Source: Cronobacter universalis NCTC 9529
GTDB lineage: Bacteria > Pseudomonadota > Gammaproteobacteria > Enterobacterales > Enterobacteriaceae
Length of the DNA stretch: 64,000 nucleotides
Assembly (NCBI RefSeq): GCF_001277175.1
Contig: NZ_CP012257.1
Coordinates: forward strand, 1,116,001-1,180,000
Direction: 5' to 3'
Under the pieces are notes generated by a model. The model had not been told where the DNA came from. It ran no database searches and saw only the letters and a program-made list of their open reading frames with translations. Position numbers and translations under genes: made by a program. This document shows positions 1 through 9,242 of the stretch, piece by piece (the stretch's first letter is position 1; each line of letters opens with the position of its first letter).

Positions 1-237
1 CCGCTGCCAGCCAAAGACAAACCGAGCTACGGCATCGGCAACGACATGCAGGGCAACGTGGTTCTGCTGGCGCTGGATGAGGTACGCAGCGGCACCATGC
101 CGGAAGATCAGAAGAAAGCGATGGCGCAGCGTCTGACGCAGAACAATGCGGAGATCGCTTTTGACGCGCTGCTGAAGGGCCTGCGCAAAGAGGCCAAAAT
201 CAAACTCGGCGACGCGAGCACCGCTCCGCAGCAATAA
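1..237 (+). CDS. ppiD: Periplasmic folding chaperone PpiD, C-terminal part
   Basis: The reading frame is open from the left edge and ends in TAA at 235-237, giving the last 78 residues of a larger protein. The stretch reading ALDEVRSGTMPEDQKKAM and the tail LRKEAKIKLGDA match the end of E. coli PpiD. PpiD is an inner-membrane-anchored SurA-like chaperone with an inactive parvulin domain that works beside the SecYEG translocon. Only the C-terminal periplasmic segment is present, so no catalytic or membrane part can be judged. The following gene, ybaV, is in the same order as in E. coli, which supports the call. Confidence 0.93.
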   Translation, partial: PLPAKDKPSYGIGNDMQGNVVLLALDEVRSGTMPEDQKKAMAQRLTQNNAEIAFDALLKGLRKEAKIKLGDASTAPQQ

Positions 238-278
238 CGAGACGTCTCGCACCTTTTTTGCAATTCATTGCAAACCCC

Positions 279-302
279 AAAGGCCGCTTTCGCGGCCTTT
301 TC
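279..302 (+). terminator. Rho-independent terminator after ppiD
   Basis: A GC stem AAAGGCCGC / GCGGCCTTTT with a short TTTC loop is followed by a T run, 42 bases after the ppiD stop codon. Confidence 0.8.
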
Positions 303-383
303 CATTTCTGAAATCTGGCGTTTGAGCCCGTTTCTCTCTCCGCTTAAGGTGGCGGTGCTGTTAACAAACAAGGAGATCACAGC

Positions 384-752
384 ATGAAACGTGGAATCAA
401 AGCCTTTTGTCTCGCCGTCGCGCTGGCTGGCGGCGCCTTTTGCACCGCAGCAACCGCGACACCATCAGCCGGAAAAGCTCAGGCGGAGCCGGTAAAAGAA
501 AAACCGGCCGCCGCCGCGCCGCAGGCGAAGCCGGAAACCGCGCCTGAAACCCTTGAAGAAACCGTGAGCATTAATACCGCCACGGCGGATGAGCTGGCGC
601 AGGCGATGAACGGCGTCGGTAAAAAGAAAGCGCAGTCTATCGTCAGCTATCGCGAAGAGTATGGCCCGTTTAAGTCCATCGAGGATCTAAAACAGGTGCC
701 GGGGATGGGCAATTCGCTTGTTGAACGCAATCTTTCCAGGATCCGCCTCTAA
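384..752 (+). CDS. ybaV: ComEA-family helix-hairpin-helix protein YbaV
   Basis: The 122-residue product starts with a cleavable signal peptide (positively charged MKRGIK, then a hydrophobic run to about residue 25) followed by an Ala/Pro/Glu-rich linker to about residue 58. The last 60 residues form a helix-hairpin-helix DNA-binding domain, with SINTATADELAQAMNGVGKKKA and a second GMGNSLVERNL hairpin. The family is related to the competence DNA receptor ComEA, but its role in enterobacteria is not settled. The start is supported by AAGGAG at 370-375. Its place between ppiD and fadM matches E. coli ybaV. Confidence 0.9.
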   Translation: MKRGIKAFCLAVALAGGAFCTAATATPSAGKAQAEPVKEKPAAAAPQAKPETAPETLEETVSINTATADELAQAMNGVGKKKAQSIVSYREEYGPFKSIEDLKQVPGMGNSLVERNLSRIRL

Positions 753-799
753 CCGTTAATCATCCGCGCTTGCAGAGTTGAAAAACTTTGCCAGACTAA

Positions 800-815
800 A
801 GAGGTCATACCAGTG
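800..815. promoter_or_regulatory. FadR-like operator upstream of fadM
   Basis: AGAGGTCATACCAGTG matches the reverse-strand FadR consensus ANAGGTCNGACCAGNT at all but two fixed positions. It lies 62 bases before the fadM start codon. FadR repression of fadM is known in E. coli; binding here is inferred from sequence. Confidence 0.6.
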
Positions 816-877
816 GTGTGGCCTCTGTTTTTTATATCACCCTGTATCCACTACAAAAAAGAAAAGGTTCAAGCGCT

Positions 878-1276
878 ATGCAGACTCAAATCAAAGTGCG
901 TGGGTATCACATGGATGTTTATCAACATGTGAATAACGCGCGTTATCTGGAGTTTCTGGAAGAAGCCCGCTGGGACGGGCTGGAAAACGACGAAAGCTTC
1001 AAATGGATGATGGCGAACAATATCGCGTTTATCGTCGCCAACATTAATATCAACTACCGGCGGCCCGCCGTGCTTGGCGATCTGCTGACGGTCACCAGCC
1101 AGATAAAGCAGCTTAACGGTAAAAGCGGGGTGTTAAGCCAGGTCATTACGCTGGAGCCGGAAGGCGAGGTGGTTGCCGATGCGCTCATCACCTTTGTGTG
1201 TATCGATTTGAAAACACAAAAAGCGTTGCCGATTGAGGGCGAGCTGCGTGAAAAACTGGAAAAAATCACAGGGTAA
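878..1276 (+). CDS. fadM: Long-chain acyl-CoA thioesterase FadM
   Basis: The 132-residue protein is a single hotdog-fold 4-hydroxybenzoyl-CoA-thioesterase-type enzyme. The motif GYHMDVYQHVNNARYLEFLE near the N-terminus carries the catalytic aspartate. FadM hydrolyses long-chain acyl-CoAs, including 3,5-tetradecadienoyl-CoA formed during oleate beta-oxidation, in the cytosol. The longer open frame begins at 818, but the ATG at 878 (after AAAAGG) gives exactly the E. coli length. A FadR-like operator lies just upstream. Transcription is monocistronic, since a CRISPR leader follows. Confidence 0.95.
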   Translation: MQTQIKVRGYHMDVYQHVNNARYLEFLEEARWDGLENDESFKWMMANNIAFIVANININYRRPAVLGDLLTVTSQIKQLNGKSGVLSQVITLEPEGEVVADALITFVCIDLKTQKALPIEGELREKLEKITG

Positions 1277-1376
1277 ATTCTGCAATGACGGCGGCTGTGC
1301 CCGCCGTCATGGATTTATCGCCGTTGAGGGTAAACAATCCGGTAGATGTTAACGGCTCAGCAGCGTTGCAAAAAAA

Positions 1377-1489
1377 CGCCTTCTAAATCAACACGGCAGC
1401 CGTTCTTTAACAACATGGGTTGTTGAAAAAATGTTGGTAGGATGTGGGTGGCGATAAAATCACTGTGAATACAAGTAATTAATGTTAGT
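1377..1489 (+). promoter_or_regulatory. Type I-E CRISPR leader
   Basis: This AT-rich stretch directly precedes the first repeat and contains TTGGTAGGATGTGGGTGGC followed by ATAAAA, closely resembling the promoter-proximal end of enterobacterial I-E leaders. The degenerate repeat is at the other end of the array, which agrees with the leader being on the left. It should carry the crRNA promoter and the IHF-dependent adaptation signals, but I cannot assign an IHF site with certainty. Confidence 0.7.
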
Positions 1490-1946
1490 CTGTTCCCCGC
1501 GCGAGCGGGGATAAACCGCGCGCGGGCGCGCGGTTACGGTGATTAGTTTTCTGTTCCCCGCGCGAGCGGGGATAAACCGCCGACAAAAATCCCGGCGAGA
1601 GGTGTCCATGTCTGTTCCCCGCGCGAGCGGGGATAAACCGCTGGGGCTCGGGGATTTTGTTTTTTCGATATCCTGTTCCCCGCGCGAGCGGGGATAAACC
1701 GGACGGACAGCCAGGGAACGAACCAATCAGCGGCTGTTCCCCGCGCGAGCGGGGATAAACCGCGCGGCGCACTGGATAACGCTAACCGAGTGCGCTGTTC
1801 CCCGCGCGAGCGGGGATAAACCGACCTGACCAATGACGACGGCGGGTTTGGCTTGCTGTTCCCCGCGTGAGCGGGGATAAACCGTCGTCTGTATCCGTTT
1901 ATCCGTGGCCACCTCACCTGTTCCCCGCGCGAGTAGATGATAAACC
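1490..1946 (+). CRISPR. Type I-E CRISPR array, 8 repeats and 7 spacers
   Basis: Eight 29-base repeats start at 1490, 1551, 1612, 1673, 1734, 1795, 1856 and 1918. They begin CTGTTCCCCGCGCGAGCGGG and end GATAAACCG, the enterobacterial I-E type. Spacers are 32 bases, so the period is 61. Repeats 1-6 are identical; repeat 7 has CGTGA instead of CGCGA. The last repeat is degenerate (TAGATGATAAACC, with one inserted base) and marks the old, leader-distal end; the spacer before it is 33 bases if the repeat is taken from CTG. No cas gene flanks the array. A cas3 remnant and a second two-repeat array lie about 18 kb to the right. Confidence 0.97.
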
Positions 1947-2062
1947 CCCCAGGCTCTACGCGCCTGGCACTCGCCGCCCCATTTCCCCTCACATTCTTCA
2001 GCAACGTTTATACTTCAAAGCCATTGTTAAATTTTGCAACTTTGCGCAACAAAGGAGAGGTT

Positions 2063-2899
2063 ATGCGAGTACACCATCTCAACTGCGGTTGTATGTGTCC
2101 TTTGGGCGGCGCGCTGTACGATGGCTTCAGCAAAGGGCTGCATGCGCATCTCATCTGTCACTGCCTGCTGATTGAAACCGACCATCACGGACTGGTGCTG
2201 GTGGATACCGGTTTCGGTAGTGACGATATGCGCCAGCCTGACCGCCGTTTACCGCTCTTTTTCCGGGCGCTGAACAATATCCAGTACCGGGAATCATTAA
2301 CGGCGCTGCATCATCTTCAGGCGCTCGGCTTTAAGCCGGAGGATGTCCGGCACATTGTGTTGACGCATCTGGATTTCGATCACGCGGGCGGGCTGAGCGA
2401 TTTCCCGCACGCGCAGGTGCATCTGATGCAGCGGGAAATGACCGCCGCAGACGGGCGCGGCACATGGCTTGACAGCGCGCGCTATCGTCCGGGGCAGTGG
2501 GGCAATCGTTCCGGCTGGCATGGGTACCAGGCGCATGGCGAACCGTGGTTTGGTTTTAGCGCCGTGCGCTCGCTTGATGGTCTGCCGCCGGAAATTCTGT
2601 TGATCCCGCTGCCGGGACATACGGAAGGGCACGCAGGCGTGGCGATTGATACGCCGCAGGGCTGGTTGCTGCACGGCGGCGACGCCTGGTTTTATCGCGA
2701 TGAGATGGCGGAAAACCCGCACTGTACGCCAGGTCTGCGCTTCTATCAGTGGATGATGCAAAAAGACAAAGCCGCGAGGCTTGCGAATCAGAAGCGACTG
2801 CGGCTTCTGGCGGCTGACGCCAGCGCGGGCGTGAGGCTGTTTTGCAGCCACGACGCCCGCGAATTTGAGCGAATTAGCGGGAAAAACCTGGCTATTTAA
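2063..2899 (+). CDS. Metallo-beta-lactamase-fold hydrolase
   Basis: The 278-residue protein carries the metal-binding motif [10 protein letters not shown] (an HxDxDH variant of HxHxDH), a later GHTEGHAG histidine motif and a final SHD, which together build a binuclear metal site. The N-terminal [16 protein letters not shown] is typical of a subgroup related to quorum-quenching lactonases, but substrate cannot be read from sequence. The start is chosen at 2063 because AAAGGAGAGG sits two bases upstream; upstream codons run into the CRISPR end. It overlaps the convergent queC by 8 bases. It is not part of the E. coli gene order, so it is an accessory gene here. Confidence 0.85.
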   Translation: MRVHHLNCGCMCPLGGALYDGFSKGLHAHLICHCLLIETDHHGLVLVDTGFGSDDMRQPDRRLPLFFRALNNIQYRESLTALHHLQALGFKPEDVRHIVLTHLDFDHAGGLSDFPHAQVHLMQREMTAADGRGTWLDSARYRPGQWGNRSGWHGYQAHGEPWFGFSAVRSLDGLPPEILLIPLPGHTEGHAGVAIDTPQGWLLHGGDAWFYRDEMAENPHCTPGLRFYQWMMQKDKAARLANQKRLRLLAADASAGVRLFCSHDAREFERISGKNLAI

Positions 2900-3587
2900 G
2901 CCCGGTTTTCTGCTTCATCGCGGCCATGATGGCAGGCTTATCGGCCTGATACTGGCTGAGCCCATTGGCGCGCAGGTGGCAGGCCGCGCATTCGCCGCAG
3001 CCATCGCCCTGGATGCCGTTATAGCAAGTCAGGGTCTGCTGGCGAATAACATCGAGCTTGCCCCAGTAATCCGCGAGCGCCCAGGTTTCGGCTTTATTCA
3101 GCCACATCAGCGGCGTTTCAAAACGCACGTCGCGCGCCATGCCGAGCGCGACGGCGTGATTCAGCGCTTTAACAAATTCGTCGCGGCAATCCGGGTAGCC
3201 GGAAAAATCGGTCTCGCACACGCCGGTTATCACCGCTTCCGCCTGCACCTGATACGCGTAAATCGAGGCCAGCGTCAGGAAGAGAATATTGCGGCCAGGC
3301 ACGAAGGTGCTTGGCAACCCTTCGGCGTCGGGATCGTAATCCGGCACCGGAATGCTGTCGCGCGTCAGGCTGCTGACCGCGAGTTCATTAAGCAGCGTCA
3401 CATCCAGCACTTTATGCGCCCGCGCGCCCAGCGATGCGGCAAGGGCGCTGGCGACATCAATCTCCGCCCGATGGCGCTGGCCATAGTCAAACGTTACGCA
3501 ATGCACTTCATCATACTGATGTAACGCCTGAATCAGGCAGGTGGTGGAGTCCTGGCCTCCGCTGAAGACCACAACGGCACGTTTCAT
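2892..3587 (-). CDS. queC: 7-cyano-7-deazaguanine synthase QueC
   Basis: The 231-residue protein has an N-terminal PP-loop, [10 protein letters not shown], that binds ATP, and a C-terminal zinc cluster [17 protein letters not shown] with four cysteines. QueC converts 7-carboxy-7-deazaguanine with ammonia and ATP to preQ0 in queuosine biosynthesis. The start ATG at 3587 gives the usual family length; in-frame codons further upstream are not conserved. It is followed at a short gap by ybaE on the same strand side, as in E. coli. Confidence 0.97.
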   Translation of the reverse strand: MKRAVVVFSGGQDSTTCLIQALHQYDEVHCVTFDYGQRHRAEIDVASALAASLGARAHKVLDVTLLNELAVSSLTRDSIPVPDYDPDAEGLPSTFVPGRNILFLTLASIYAYQVQAEAVITGVCETDFSGYPDCRDEFVKALNHAVALGMARDVRFETPLMWLNKAETWALADYWGKLDVIRQQTLTCYNGIQGDGCGECAACHLRANGLSQYQADKPAIMAAMKQKTGLK

Positions 3588-3616
3588 AAAGCCCCTGTCA
3601 TTGAATAGCAAAACCG

Positions 3617-5347
3617 TTATGGTAGCGCCGCGCTGGCGTGTCCACCAGCTTCTTGCGGCGGCGGCAGCCATGCGCGGCTGAAATCAAACCAGCCGAGCGC
3701 GTTCAGTTCAATGCCATTCACGCCCGGCGGCGCGCTTATCTGGTAGCGATAATTAAAGAGCGGGGTGATCACCGCATCGTGCATCAGCGTCTGCCACACT
3801 TCACGCAGCGCCGCATGGCGACTCTCTTCGTCCGGGTGGCTTTGCACTGCGTCAAGCGTGGCGTCCAGATGCGCCCGCTGCGGCCCTGTCAACAAATGCC
3901 GCCAGAGCGGATCGCAGCGCAGCCACTGCTCCAGCGTATATTCCGGCGCTTCGCCAATCAGTCTGTCGCCCATCACGATATCCGCCTGCGCCAGTTCTGT
4001 GCAGCCGTCCCAGTTTTTCGCGTGATGAAAATGCAGCGTCAGCGCACATCCGTGCGCCGCCAGGTACTGCTGAAGCTGGCGCGCCATCACCGGCAATTCG
4101 ACCGGCAGGTGGTAAACCAGCGTCAGCGATGACGGCAAAGGCGGAGGTGGCTCGTCAGGCCATTGTGGAAGATGCCAGCCGGGCAACAGTTCATTACTTG
4201 GCGTAATCAGGTGCTCGTCGAGCGGCAGGGTATCTATCATGCCGCTGCGATGAATCAGCTGCATCAGCCAGCGCGCCTGCGCGTGTGAGAGCTGCCCGTT
4301 TTGCCGGATGCCGAGATAGCAGAACCCGAGGCTGACGCTGTTGCTGACGGGGCGCAGATGCACCAGTTCTTCCTGCTGTCCGATGGCTATCTGCACCGGG
4401 TGGCGACAACTGGTGCCCAGCGCGCTGTCGAAGAGATCCGGCGTTATCCAGTACTCAACCGCGTTCAGCAACGGGTGCCCGAGATGACAGCGGTCATGGC
4501 TTTCAATGCGCACCAGCTCAGGGGTAAACGTAACGAGCCGGAACGGCCCGCTGCCGATGGCGGTGTCCTCCGGGTGCGCCAGATAACAGCCGTGGCTGGC
4601 GAGACGCCACGCGAGCCAGTGGTCCGGGCGCGTGAGTTCAAAACGCAGGCAGTGTTTGTGCTCCACTGCGATCTCTTTGACGCTCGCGAACAGCTGGCGC
4701 AGCGTCTCAAGCGACAACAACTGTTTCAGCCGCCGCTGAAGTTGCGAGGCGTCAACGGGCTCATGATTATGCCAGTGCAGGGTAGGGCGCAGATAAAACC
4801 GCCAGCTGAGTCCGTCCGGCGAGACGCTCCAGTGATGCGCCAGGTCGCCTTCCGGGCGTGCGGTGTGGGGGTTAAAGCGCGTCAGCCCGCTGAAGATTTG
4901 CCGGGCCAGATGTTGTTCGGCGCGGCCGGGCAAAAAGCCGGGCCTTAGCGGCTCCAGCGGGCGATAGTAGGGAATGCGCAGCGTCGGCGTGTCGTTATGC
5001 CACTGGCCGCCCAGAAACGGATGCAGCAGCTGGCGCAGTTGCCCGGACGCCAGCTGCGCAAGCGCCAGCGCATTATGAGGCTGCCCCTGGCGTAACACGG
5101 TTTCCATCATGCTGGCGCGCACGGTATGCGGCGACACCAGAAAGGTCAACTCGCCCCGCCTGCCGCGGCCCGACCGCGCGTGCCAGCGCAGCCAGCCCTG
5201 CTGCTGGAGCTGACCCAGCAGCGTGCGGACATGACGCTCGCTGCAAAAGCAGCGGGCGGCGAGCTCGGCGATGGTCACAGACTGCGGGGCACCCTCCGAG
5301 GGCTGCCACAGCCGCTGAAACTGATTAAGTCGGTTCAGAAGGCGCAT
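3617..5347 (-). CDS. ybaE: SgrR-family transcriptional regulator YbaE
   Basis: The 576-residue protein has an N-terminal winged helix (residues about 20-60, containing [20 protein letters not shown]) followed by an SBP_bac_5 solute-binding domain with [20 protein letters not shown]. This is the SgrR/YbaE layout, in which a sugar-binding-like domain senses a ligand. No target is known with confidence. An in-frame GTG six codons upstream (5365) has a nearby GAGGAAAA and could be the real start; the ATG at 5347 matches E. coli YbaE. Confidence 0.9.
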   Translation of the reverse strand: MRLLNRLNQFQRLWQPSEGAPQSVTIAELAARCFCSERHVRTLLGQLQQQGWLRWHARSGRGRRGELTFLVSPHTVRASMMETVLRQGQPHNALALAQLASGQLRQLLHPFLGGQWHNDTPTLRIPYYRPLEPLRPGFLPGRAEQHLARQIFSGLTRFNPHTARPEGDLAHHWSVSPDGLSWRFYLRPTLHWHNHEPVDASQLQRRLKQLLSLETLRQLFASVKEIAVEHKHCLRFELTRPDHWLAWRLASHGCYLAHPEDTAIGSGPFRLVTFTPELVRIESHDRCHLGHPLLNAVEYWITPDLFDSALGTSCRHPVQIAIGQQEELVHLRPVSNSVSLGFCYLGIRQNGQLSHAQARWLMQLIHRSGMIDTLPLDEHLITPSNELLPGWHLPQWPDEPPPPLPSSLTLVYHLPVELPVMARQLQQYLAAHGCALTLHFHHAKNWDGCTELAQADIVMGDRLIGEAPEYTLEQWLRCDPLWRHLLTGPQRAHLDATLDAVQSHPDEESRHAALREVWQTLMHDAVITPLFNYRYQISAPPGVNGIELNALGWFDFSRAWLPPPQEAGGHASAALP

Positions 5348-5442
5348 ACCAAAAATCCGGAACACTTTTCCTCAACTATTCACTATTAGTTCCGTATATG
5401 CCAGGCAATACTGCAAATCAACCGAAAGAGGGGGAACGAACC

Positions 5443-6261
5443 ATGGCGCGACTGGCCGCTTTTGATATGGATGGCACGCTGCTGATGCCCGATCATCAGC
5501 TGGGTGAAACGACACAGGCGACGCTGCACCGTCTGCATCAGCGCGGCGTGACGCTGGCGTTCGCGACCGGTCGTCACCTGCTGGAAATGCGCCAGATGCT
5601 GCAAAAAATCGCGCTGGAGGCGTTCCTTATTACGGGCAACGGCACGCGTATTCATGCGCCGTCGGGCGAACTGCTGTTCGCCGAAGATTTATCGCCGCAG
5701 GTGGCGGAAGCCGTATTGCACGGTCACTGGAATACGCCAGCCAGTCTGCATGTGTTTAACGACAGCGGCTGGCTGACGGATAGCGACGACCCGGCGCTGC
5801 TCGACGCGCACGCCTGGAGCGGGTTTCGCTATCAACTCACCGATCTGAAGCGGCTTCCCGCGCACCAGGTGACAAAAATCTGCTTTGTCGCCGACCACGA
5901 CACGCTGTGTGATCTGCGCGTTCAGCTTTTAGAGGCGCTCGGTTCGCAGGCGCATATCTGCTTTTCAGCGCTCGACTGTCTGGAAGTGCTGCCGCCCGGG
6001 TGCAACAAAGGCGCGGCGTTGCAGGCGCTGAGCCTGCATCTTGGCATCTCAATGGCGGATTGTATGGCGTTTGGCGATGCGATGAACGATCGCGAAATGT
6101 TATCGCTGGCAGGGAAGGGGCTGATTATGGGCAACGCGATGCCGCAGCTTATGGCGGAGCTTCCCCACCTGCCGGTTATCGGGCACTGCAGTAAACAGGC
6201 GGTCGCCCACTATTTGACGCATTGGCTGGACTCTCCACACCTTGATTATTCCCCCGAATGA
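5443..6261 (+). CDS. cof: HMP-pyrophosphatase Cof (HAD superfamily)
   Basis: The 272-residue protein is a Cof-type HAD phosphatase: motif I is FDMDGTL (nucleophile Asp8, acid Asp10), motif II lies at TGR, and motif IV is [11 protein letters not shown]. In E. coli, Cof hydrolyses the thiamin precursor HMP-PP and also pyridoxal phosphate and sugar phosphates. The ATG at 5443 follows GAGGGGGAACGAACC and gives the exact E. coli length. It is divergent from ybaE. Confidence 0.95.
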   Translation: MARLAAFDMDGTLLMPDHQLGETTQATLHRLHQRGVTLAFATGRHLLEMRQMLQKIALEAFLITGNGTRIHAPSGELLFAEDLSPQVAEAVLHGHWNTPASLHVFNDSGWLTDSDDPALLDAHAWSGFRYQLTDLKRLPAHQVTKICFVADHDTLCDLRVQLLEALGSQAHICFSALDCLEVLPPGCNKGAALQALSLHLGISMADCMAFGDAMNDREMLSLAGKGLIMGNAMPQLMAELPHLPVIGHCSKQAVAHYLTHWLDSPHLDYSPE

Positions 6262-6275
6262 TGAGGCATTCCAGC

Positions 6276-6303
6276 AAGCCGGGGTAATCCCCGGCTTTTT
6301 TTA
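6276..6303 (+). terminator. Rho-independent terminator after cof
   Basis: AAGCCGGGG-TAAT-CCCCGGC followed by seven T lies 14 bases after the cof stop codon and abuts the end of the convergent coiled-coil gene. Confidence 0.85.
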
Positions 6304-8790
6304 TTTCCCGGCGCTTATCGTGACCGTCAGCTTCATCAGCGAATAGTTGAAGAGATCCGGCGGCATGGTGTCCGGGTTGTAGAGATCGCCTGCGAAGCAG
6401 TAAACCTCCATCACGCCGCCCCGTTTACCCAGCTCCAGCGCCTGCTGGAAGATGTAAGGCAGGTTTTCGTCATAGGTCACCGGCACATTGGCGTTATTGT
6501 TCAGGACGCGGCCTTCAAAAGTGGCTTCCTTAAAGGTGACGCTGACTGTCTCGCCGGGTTTAATGACTTTATTACCGGCCTTCGTCTGCACAAAAAACAG
6601 CGATTTATTACGCTTAAGCAGTTTTTTCTTCGCGGTGGCTTTCTCAAGCTGCTCGATGCCTGCCTGATACTTTTTCTCTTCGCGGCTGGAAAGCTCTTTC
6701 AGCATCGATTCATGCAGCGACAGCAGCGTTTTCGGCTCGACAGCCACCTTTTGCGCCAGGCCATCTTTAATGCCTGCCAGCAGGATGGGAAGATTGGTTT
6801 TAATGCCCAGATCCGCCATCTGATCCATGCTCTTTTGCACCAGCCTTGAGAACATCACGCCGTTCGCATAGGACTGCTTATTCGCTTTATCTTTCAGCGC
6901 CGCGGCGCTGACCTCCGGTTCAGCTTTGGCCGCCGTCACCGCCTGCGCCTGCGTTGCCGCGTCGGTTTTCAGTTTTTCTGTCTGCGCCAGTAATTCCGCT
7001 TTCTCTTTTTCGGCCTGCGCTTTTTGCGCCGCGTTTTCGGCGCTCAGGCTGGCCAGTTTGCCGTTGAGTTCTGCATTGGCATGTTTAAGCGTATCCAGCT
7101 CAGCCTGCGTTTTTTGCTGGCTGGCGGCGGAGGCGGTCGTGAGCGCTTTGGCTGACTGCGCCTCTTCTTTCAGCGCGAGCAACGCTTTATCCGACTGCTG
7201 CAAGCGGCTCTCTTTGTCCGCCAGCGCCTGTTTCAGCGTGGCGATATCTGTCTGCGCGGCAGCAAGCTGTTTATTGAGCGTTTCTTTGGCGGCGGCTATC
7301 TGCGCGGCCTGTTGCTGCTGGCTTTGCAGCGCGTGCGTTTTTTCGCTCTGGCTGTCTTTCATGCTGGCAAGTTCCTCCGCAAGAGCAGTGGCTTTTTCCT
7401 GCGTGCTGGCGGCAAGCGTGGTCGAGGCGTTGAGTTTTTCCGTTAGCGCCGCGATCTGCGCCTTAAGCGCCGCTTCCGCCGCCTGGTTTTTTTGCAGCAG
7501 CGCGGTCTGCTCCGCCTGCGCTTTTTGCAGTTTCTCTTTCTCTTCTTTACTGAGCGTGCTGGTTTTAAGCAGCATGGTATTCTGCGCTGCCAACGCTGTT
7601 TTCTCTTTCTCCAGTTGCGCGAGCTGTTTATTCAGCGCACCGACGCTCTTCTCGTTTTGCGCCGAAAGCGCCGCTTTCTCTTGTTGCAACTGCGCGAGCT
7701 GTTTTTGCAGCGCGCTCTGGCTCTGCGTGTGCTCTGCGCCAGCCTGTTTGAGCGCAGCGAGTTCGGCGGCGCGTTTATCGAGTTCCGCCTGCAGCGCCTG
7801 CGTTTTGTTATTCAGCGCATCGGCGTCATGTGCGTTTTGCGCCGAAAGCGCCGCTTTTTCGCGCTCCAGTTGCGTGAGCTGTTTTTGCAGCGCGCTCTGG
7901 CTCCGCGTGTGCTCTGCGCCAGCCTGTTTGAGCGCAGCGAGTTCGGCGGCGCGTTTATCGAGTTCCGCCTGCAGCGCCTGCGTTTTGTTATTCAGCGCAT
8001 CGACGTCATGTGCGTTTTGCGCCGAAAGCGCCGCTTTTTCGCGTTCCAGTTGCGCGAGCTGTTTTTGCAGCGCGCTTTCGCTCTGCGCGCGTTTGTCGCC
8101 CGCGGTTTTAAGCGCCATTAGCTCATCGGCACGCTTATTCAGCTCATTGCGCAGCGCCTGCATATCGCGATTAAAACGCGCGGTGTCCTGGGCGTTGCGT
8201 TCTGCAATCGCAGCCTTTTCCGTTTCAAGACGCGCGATCTGCTTTTGCAGCGTACTTTCGCTTGTCGAATGGCTATCACTGGCTTTTTTCAGCAGCGCGA
8301 GTTCGGCGGTTTTGCTGGCAAGCGCTGTCTGCAGCGCAGCGGTTTTTTGTTCCAGCGCTTCGATGCGCGCAGCCTGTTGCGTGCTGGTCGCGCTTTGCTC
8401 GCGCTGCGCGTTTTGCAGGCTGCGGGAGAGGCGGTCGTTCTCTTTTGCCAGTGCGCTGTTGTCTTTCAGCAACTGCGCGTTTTGCGCCTGGAGATCGCCG
8501 GGCGCGCTGAGACTTTTCTTCTCCTGCTCTGCCGCTTTCAGCTGTTTTTTCAGGCGGGCGACCTCCTGCTGAAGATCGTTAATTTGCGCGCGTGAAGCCG
8601 ACGGCGTTTGCGCCCGCCGGGTGGGTTCCGGGAAGTCCATCTGCTTCACTTCGATCTGCTGAATTGACGACAGAAAATCATTACCCTGAGCGGCAGTATT
8701 ATTTTGCGCCGCCCAGGACGACTGCCCGCTTAGCGCTAACGCCAGTAAAACAGCGATCGCGCTTTTGCGGCTTTTTAAGCTTCCCTTCAT
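6301..8790 (-). CDS. Exported repeat-containing coiled-coil protein with degenerate FKBP C-terminus
   Basis: The product of 829 residues has a signal peptide (MKGSLKSRKS, then a hydrophobic stretch ending near SSWAAQ), so it should act in the periplasm. Residues from about 60 to 625 are a heptad-rich Ala/Gln/Glu/Lys/Leu coiled coil, including two near-identical 60-residue tandem units and diverged copies. From about residue 633 comes an FKBP_N-like dimerisation region (NKQSYANGVMFSRLVQKSMD) and then an FKBP_C-like domain that lacks the usual active-site tryptophan, with LPYIFQQALELGK at that place. It is therefore probably not a proline isomerase. The start at 8790 is preferred over 8805 because AGAGGTGA lies just before it. 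It forms an operon with the upstream lipoprotein gene. I do not recognise a named homologue. Confidence 0.8.
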   Translation of the reverse strand: MKGSLKSRKSAIAVLLALALSGQSSWAAQNNTAAQGNDFLSSIQQIEVKQMDFPEPTRRAQTPSASRAQINDLQQEVARLKKQLKAAEQEKKSLSAPGDLQAQNAQLLKDNSALAKENDRLSRSLQNAQREQSATSTQQAARIEALEQKTAALQTALASKTAELALLKKASDSHSTSESTLQKQIARLETEKAAIAERNAQDTARFNRDMQALRNELNKRADELMALKTAGDKRAQSESALQKQLAQLEREKAALSAQNAHDVDALNNKTQALQAELDKRAAELAALKQAGAEHTRSQSALQKQLTQLEREKAALSAQNAHDADALNNKTQALQAELDKRAAELAALKQAGAEHTQSQSALQKQLAQLQQEKAALSAQNEKSVGALNKQLAQLEKEKTALAAQNTMLLKTSTLSKEEKEKLQKAQAEQTALLQKNQAAEAALKAQIAALTEKLNASTTLAASTQEKATALAEELASMKDSQSEKTHALQSQQQQAAQIAAAKETLNKQLAAAQTDIATLKQALADKESRLQQSDKALLALKEEAQSAKALTTASAASQQKTQAELDTLKHANAELNGKLASLSAENAAQKAQAEKEKAELLAQTEKLKTDAATQAQAVTAAKAEPEVSAAALKDKANKQSYANGVMFSRLVQKSMDQMADLGIKTNLPILLAGIKDGLAQKVAVEPKTLLSLHESMLKELSSREEKKYQAGIEQLEKATAKKKLLKRNKSLFFVQTKAGNKVIKPGETVSVTFKEATFEGRVLNNNANVPVTYDENLPYIFQQALELGKRGGVMEVYCFAGDLYNPDTMPPDLFNYSLMKLTVTISAGK
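7681..8092 (-). repeat. 180-bp in-frame tandem repeats
   Basis: Copies at 7681-7860 and 7861-8040 share long identical blocks, for example 7741-7800 equals 7921-7980, and 7801-7860 differs from 7981-8040 at one base. A third copy begins at 8041 and then diverges. The period is exactly 60 codons, so the repeats keep the coiled coil in phase. Confidence 0.92.
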
Positions 8791-8801
8791 CCCGTCACCT
8801 C

Positions 8802-9242
8802 TCATTTAGCCAGCCCTGCGCCTTTTTTCAGCTCAGCCAGCAGGGATTGCGAAATCGTATTGCAGGCGTCATTAACGCGGAATTGATACAGCGGCGTGAT
8901 AGTCTCAACCATAATATTGGAGAGATCGTTACTGATGGAGGCGTAATATTGCGTCGCTTTAATGCTGCGATACAGCGTGTCTATCTGCTCACGGTATTTT
9001 TCACGATTAATATCCGCGAGGTGTTTCGTTTCAGCGAGGCAGCGCTCAAGACGCAATTTGGTATCGTTGCTCACCGGCGCCAGTTGATTCATGGATTCAG
9101 CTGGCGTAGGCGCAGGCTGCGCGGGGACGATTGCCGTCTGCGAGACATTGCTTTTCACCGGTGCGCTTTTGGGGGCGCTGGTACAGGCGCTTAAAGACAT
9201 CATCATCGCAGCAATATAAATAATCTTTTTATCCAACATATT
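8802..9242 (-). CDS. Small outer-membrane-type lipoprotein
   Basis: The 146-residue product has a lipoprotein signal ending in LSAC, so the cysteine near residue 18 should be lipidated; Thr at +2 suggests release to the outer membrane. A Pro/Ala/Val-rich linker is followed by a helical domain from about residue 55, with CLAETKHLADINREKYREQ. Its TGA stop overlaps an ATG of the coiled-coil gene (ATGA), so the two are translationally coupled. I do not recognise the family. A shared role in the envelope with the coiled-coil protein is an inference from the operon. Confidence 0.8.
   Translation of the reverse strand, partial: NMLDKKIIYIAAMMMSLSACTSAPKSAPVKSNVSQTAIVPAQPAPTPAESMNQLAPVSNDTKLRLERCLAETKHLADINREKYREQIDTLYRSIKATQYYASISNDLSNIMVETITPLYQFRVNDACNTISQSLLAELKKGAGLAK

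Noticed and set aside
1460..2004. Several minus-strand open frames rich in VYPRSRGEQ, LSPLARGT and FIPARAGN
   Set aside because: They are translations of the CRISPR repeat in its three frames; the 61-base period and the lack of ribosome sites show that they are not genes.
6926..8572. A 548-residue plus-strand frame rich in Ser, Cys and Ala
   Set aside because: It is the antisense shadow of the repeat-rich coiled-coil gene; composition follows from the Gln/Ala/Lys codons of the real strand.
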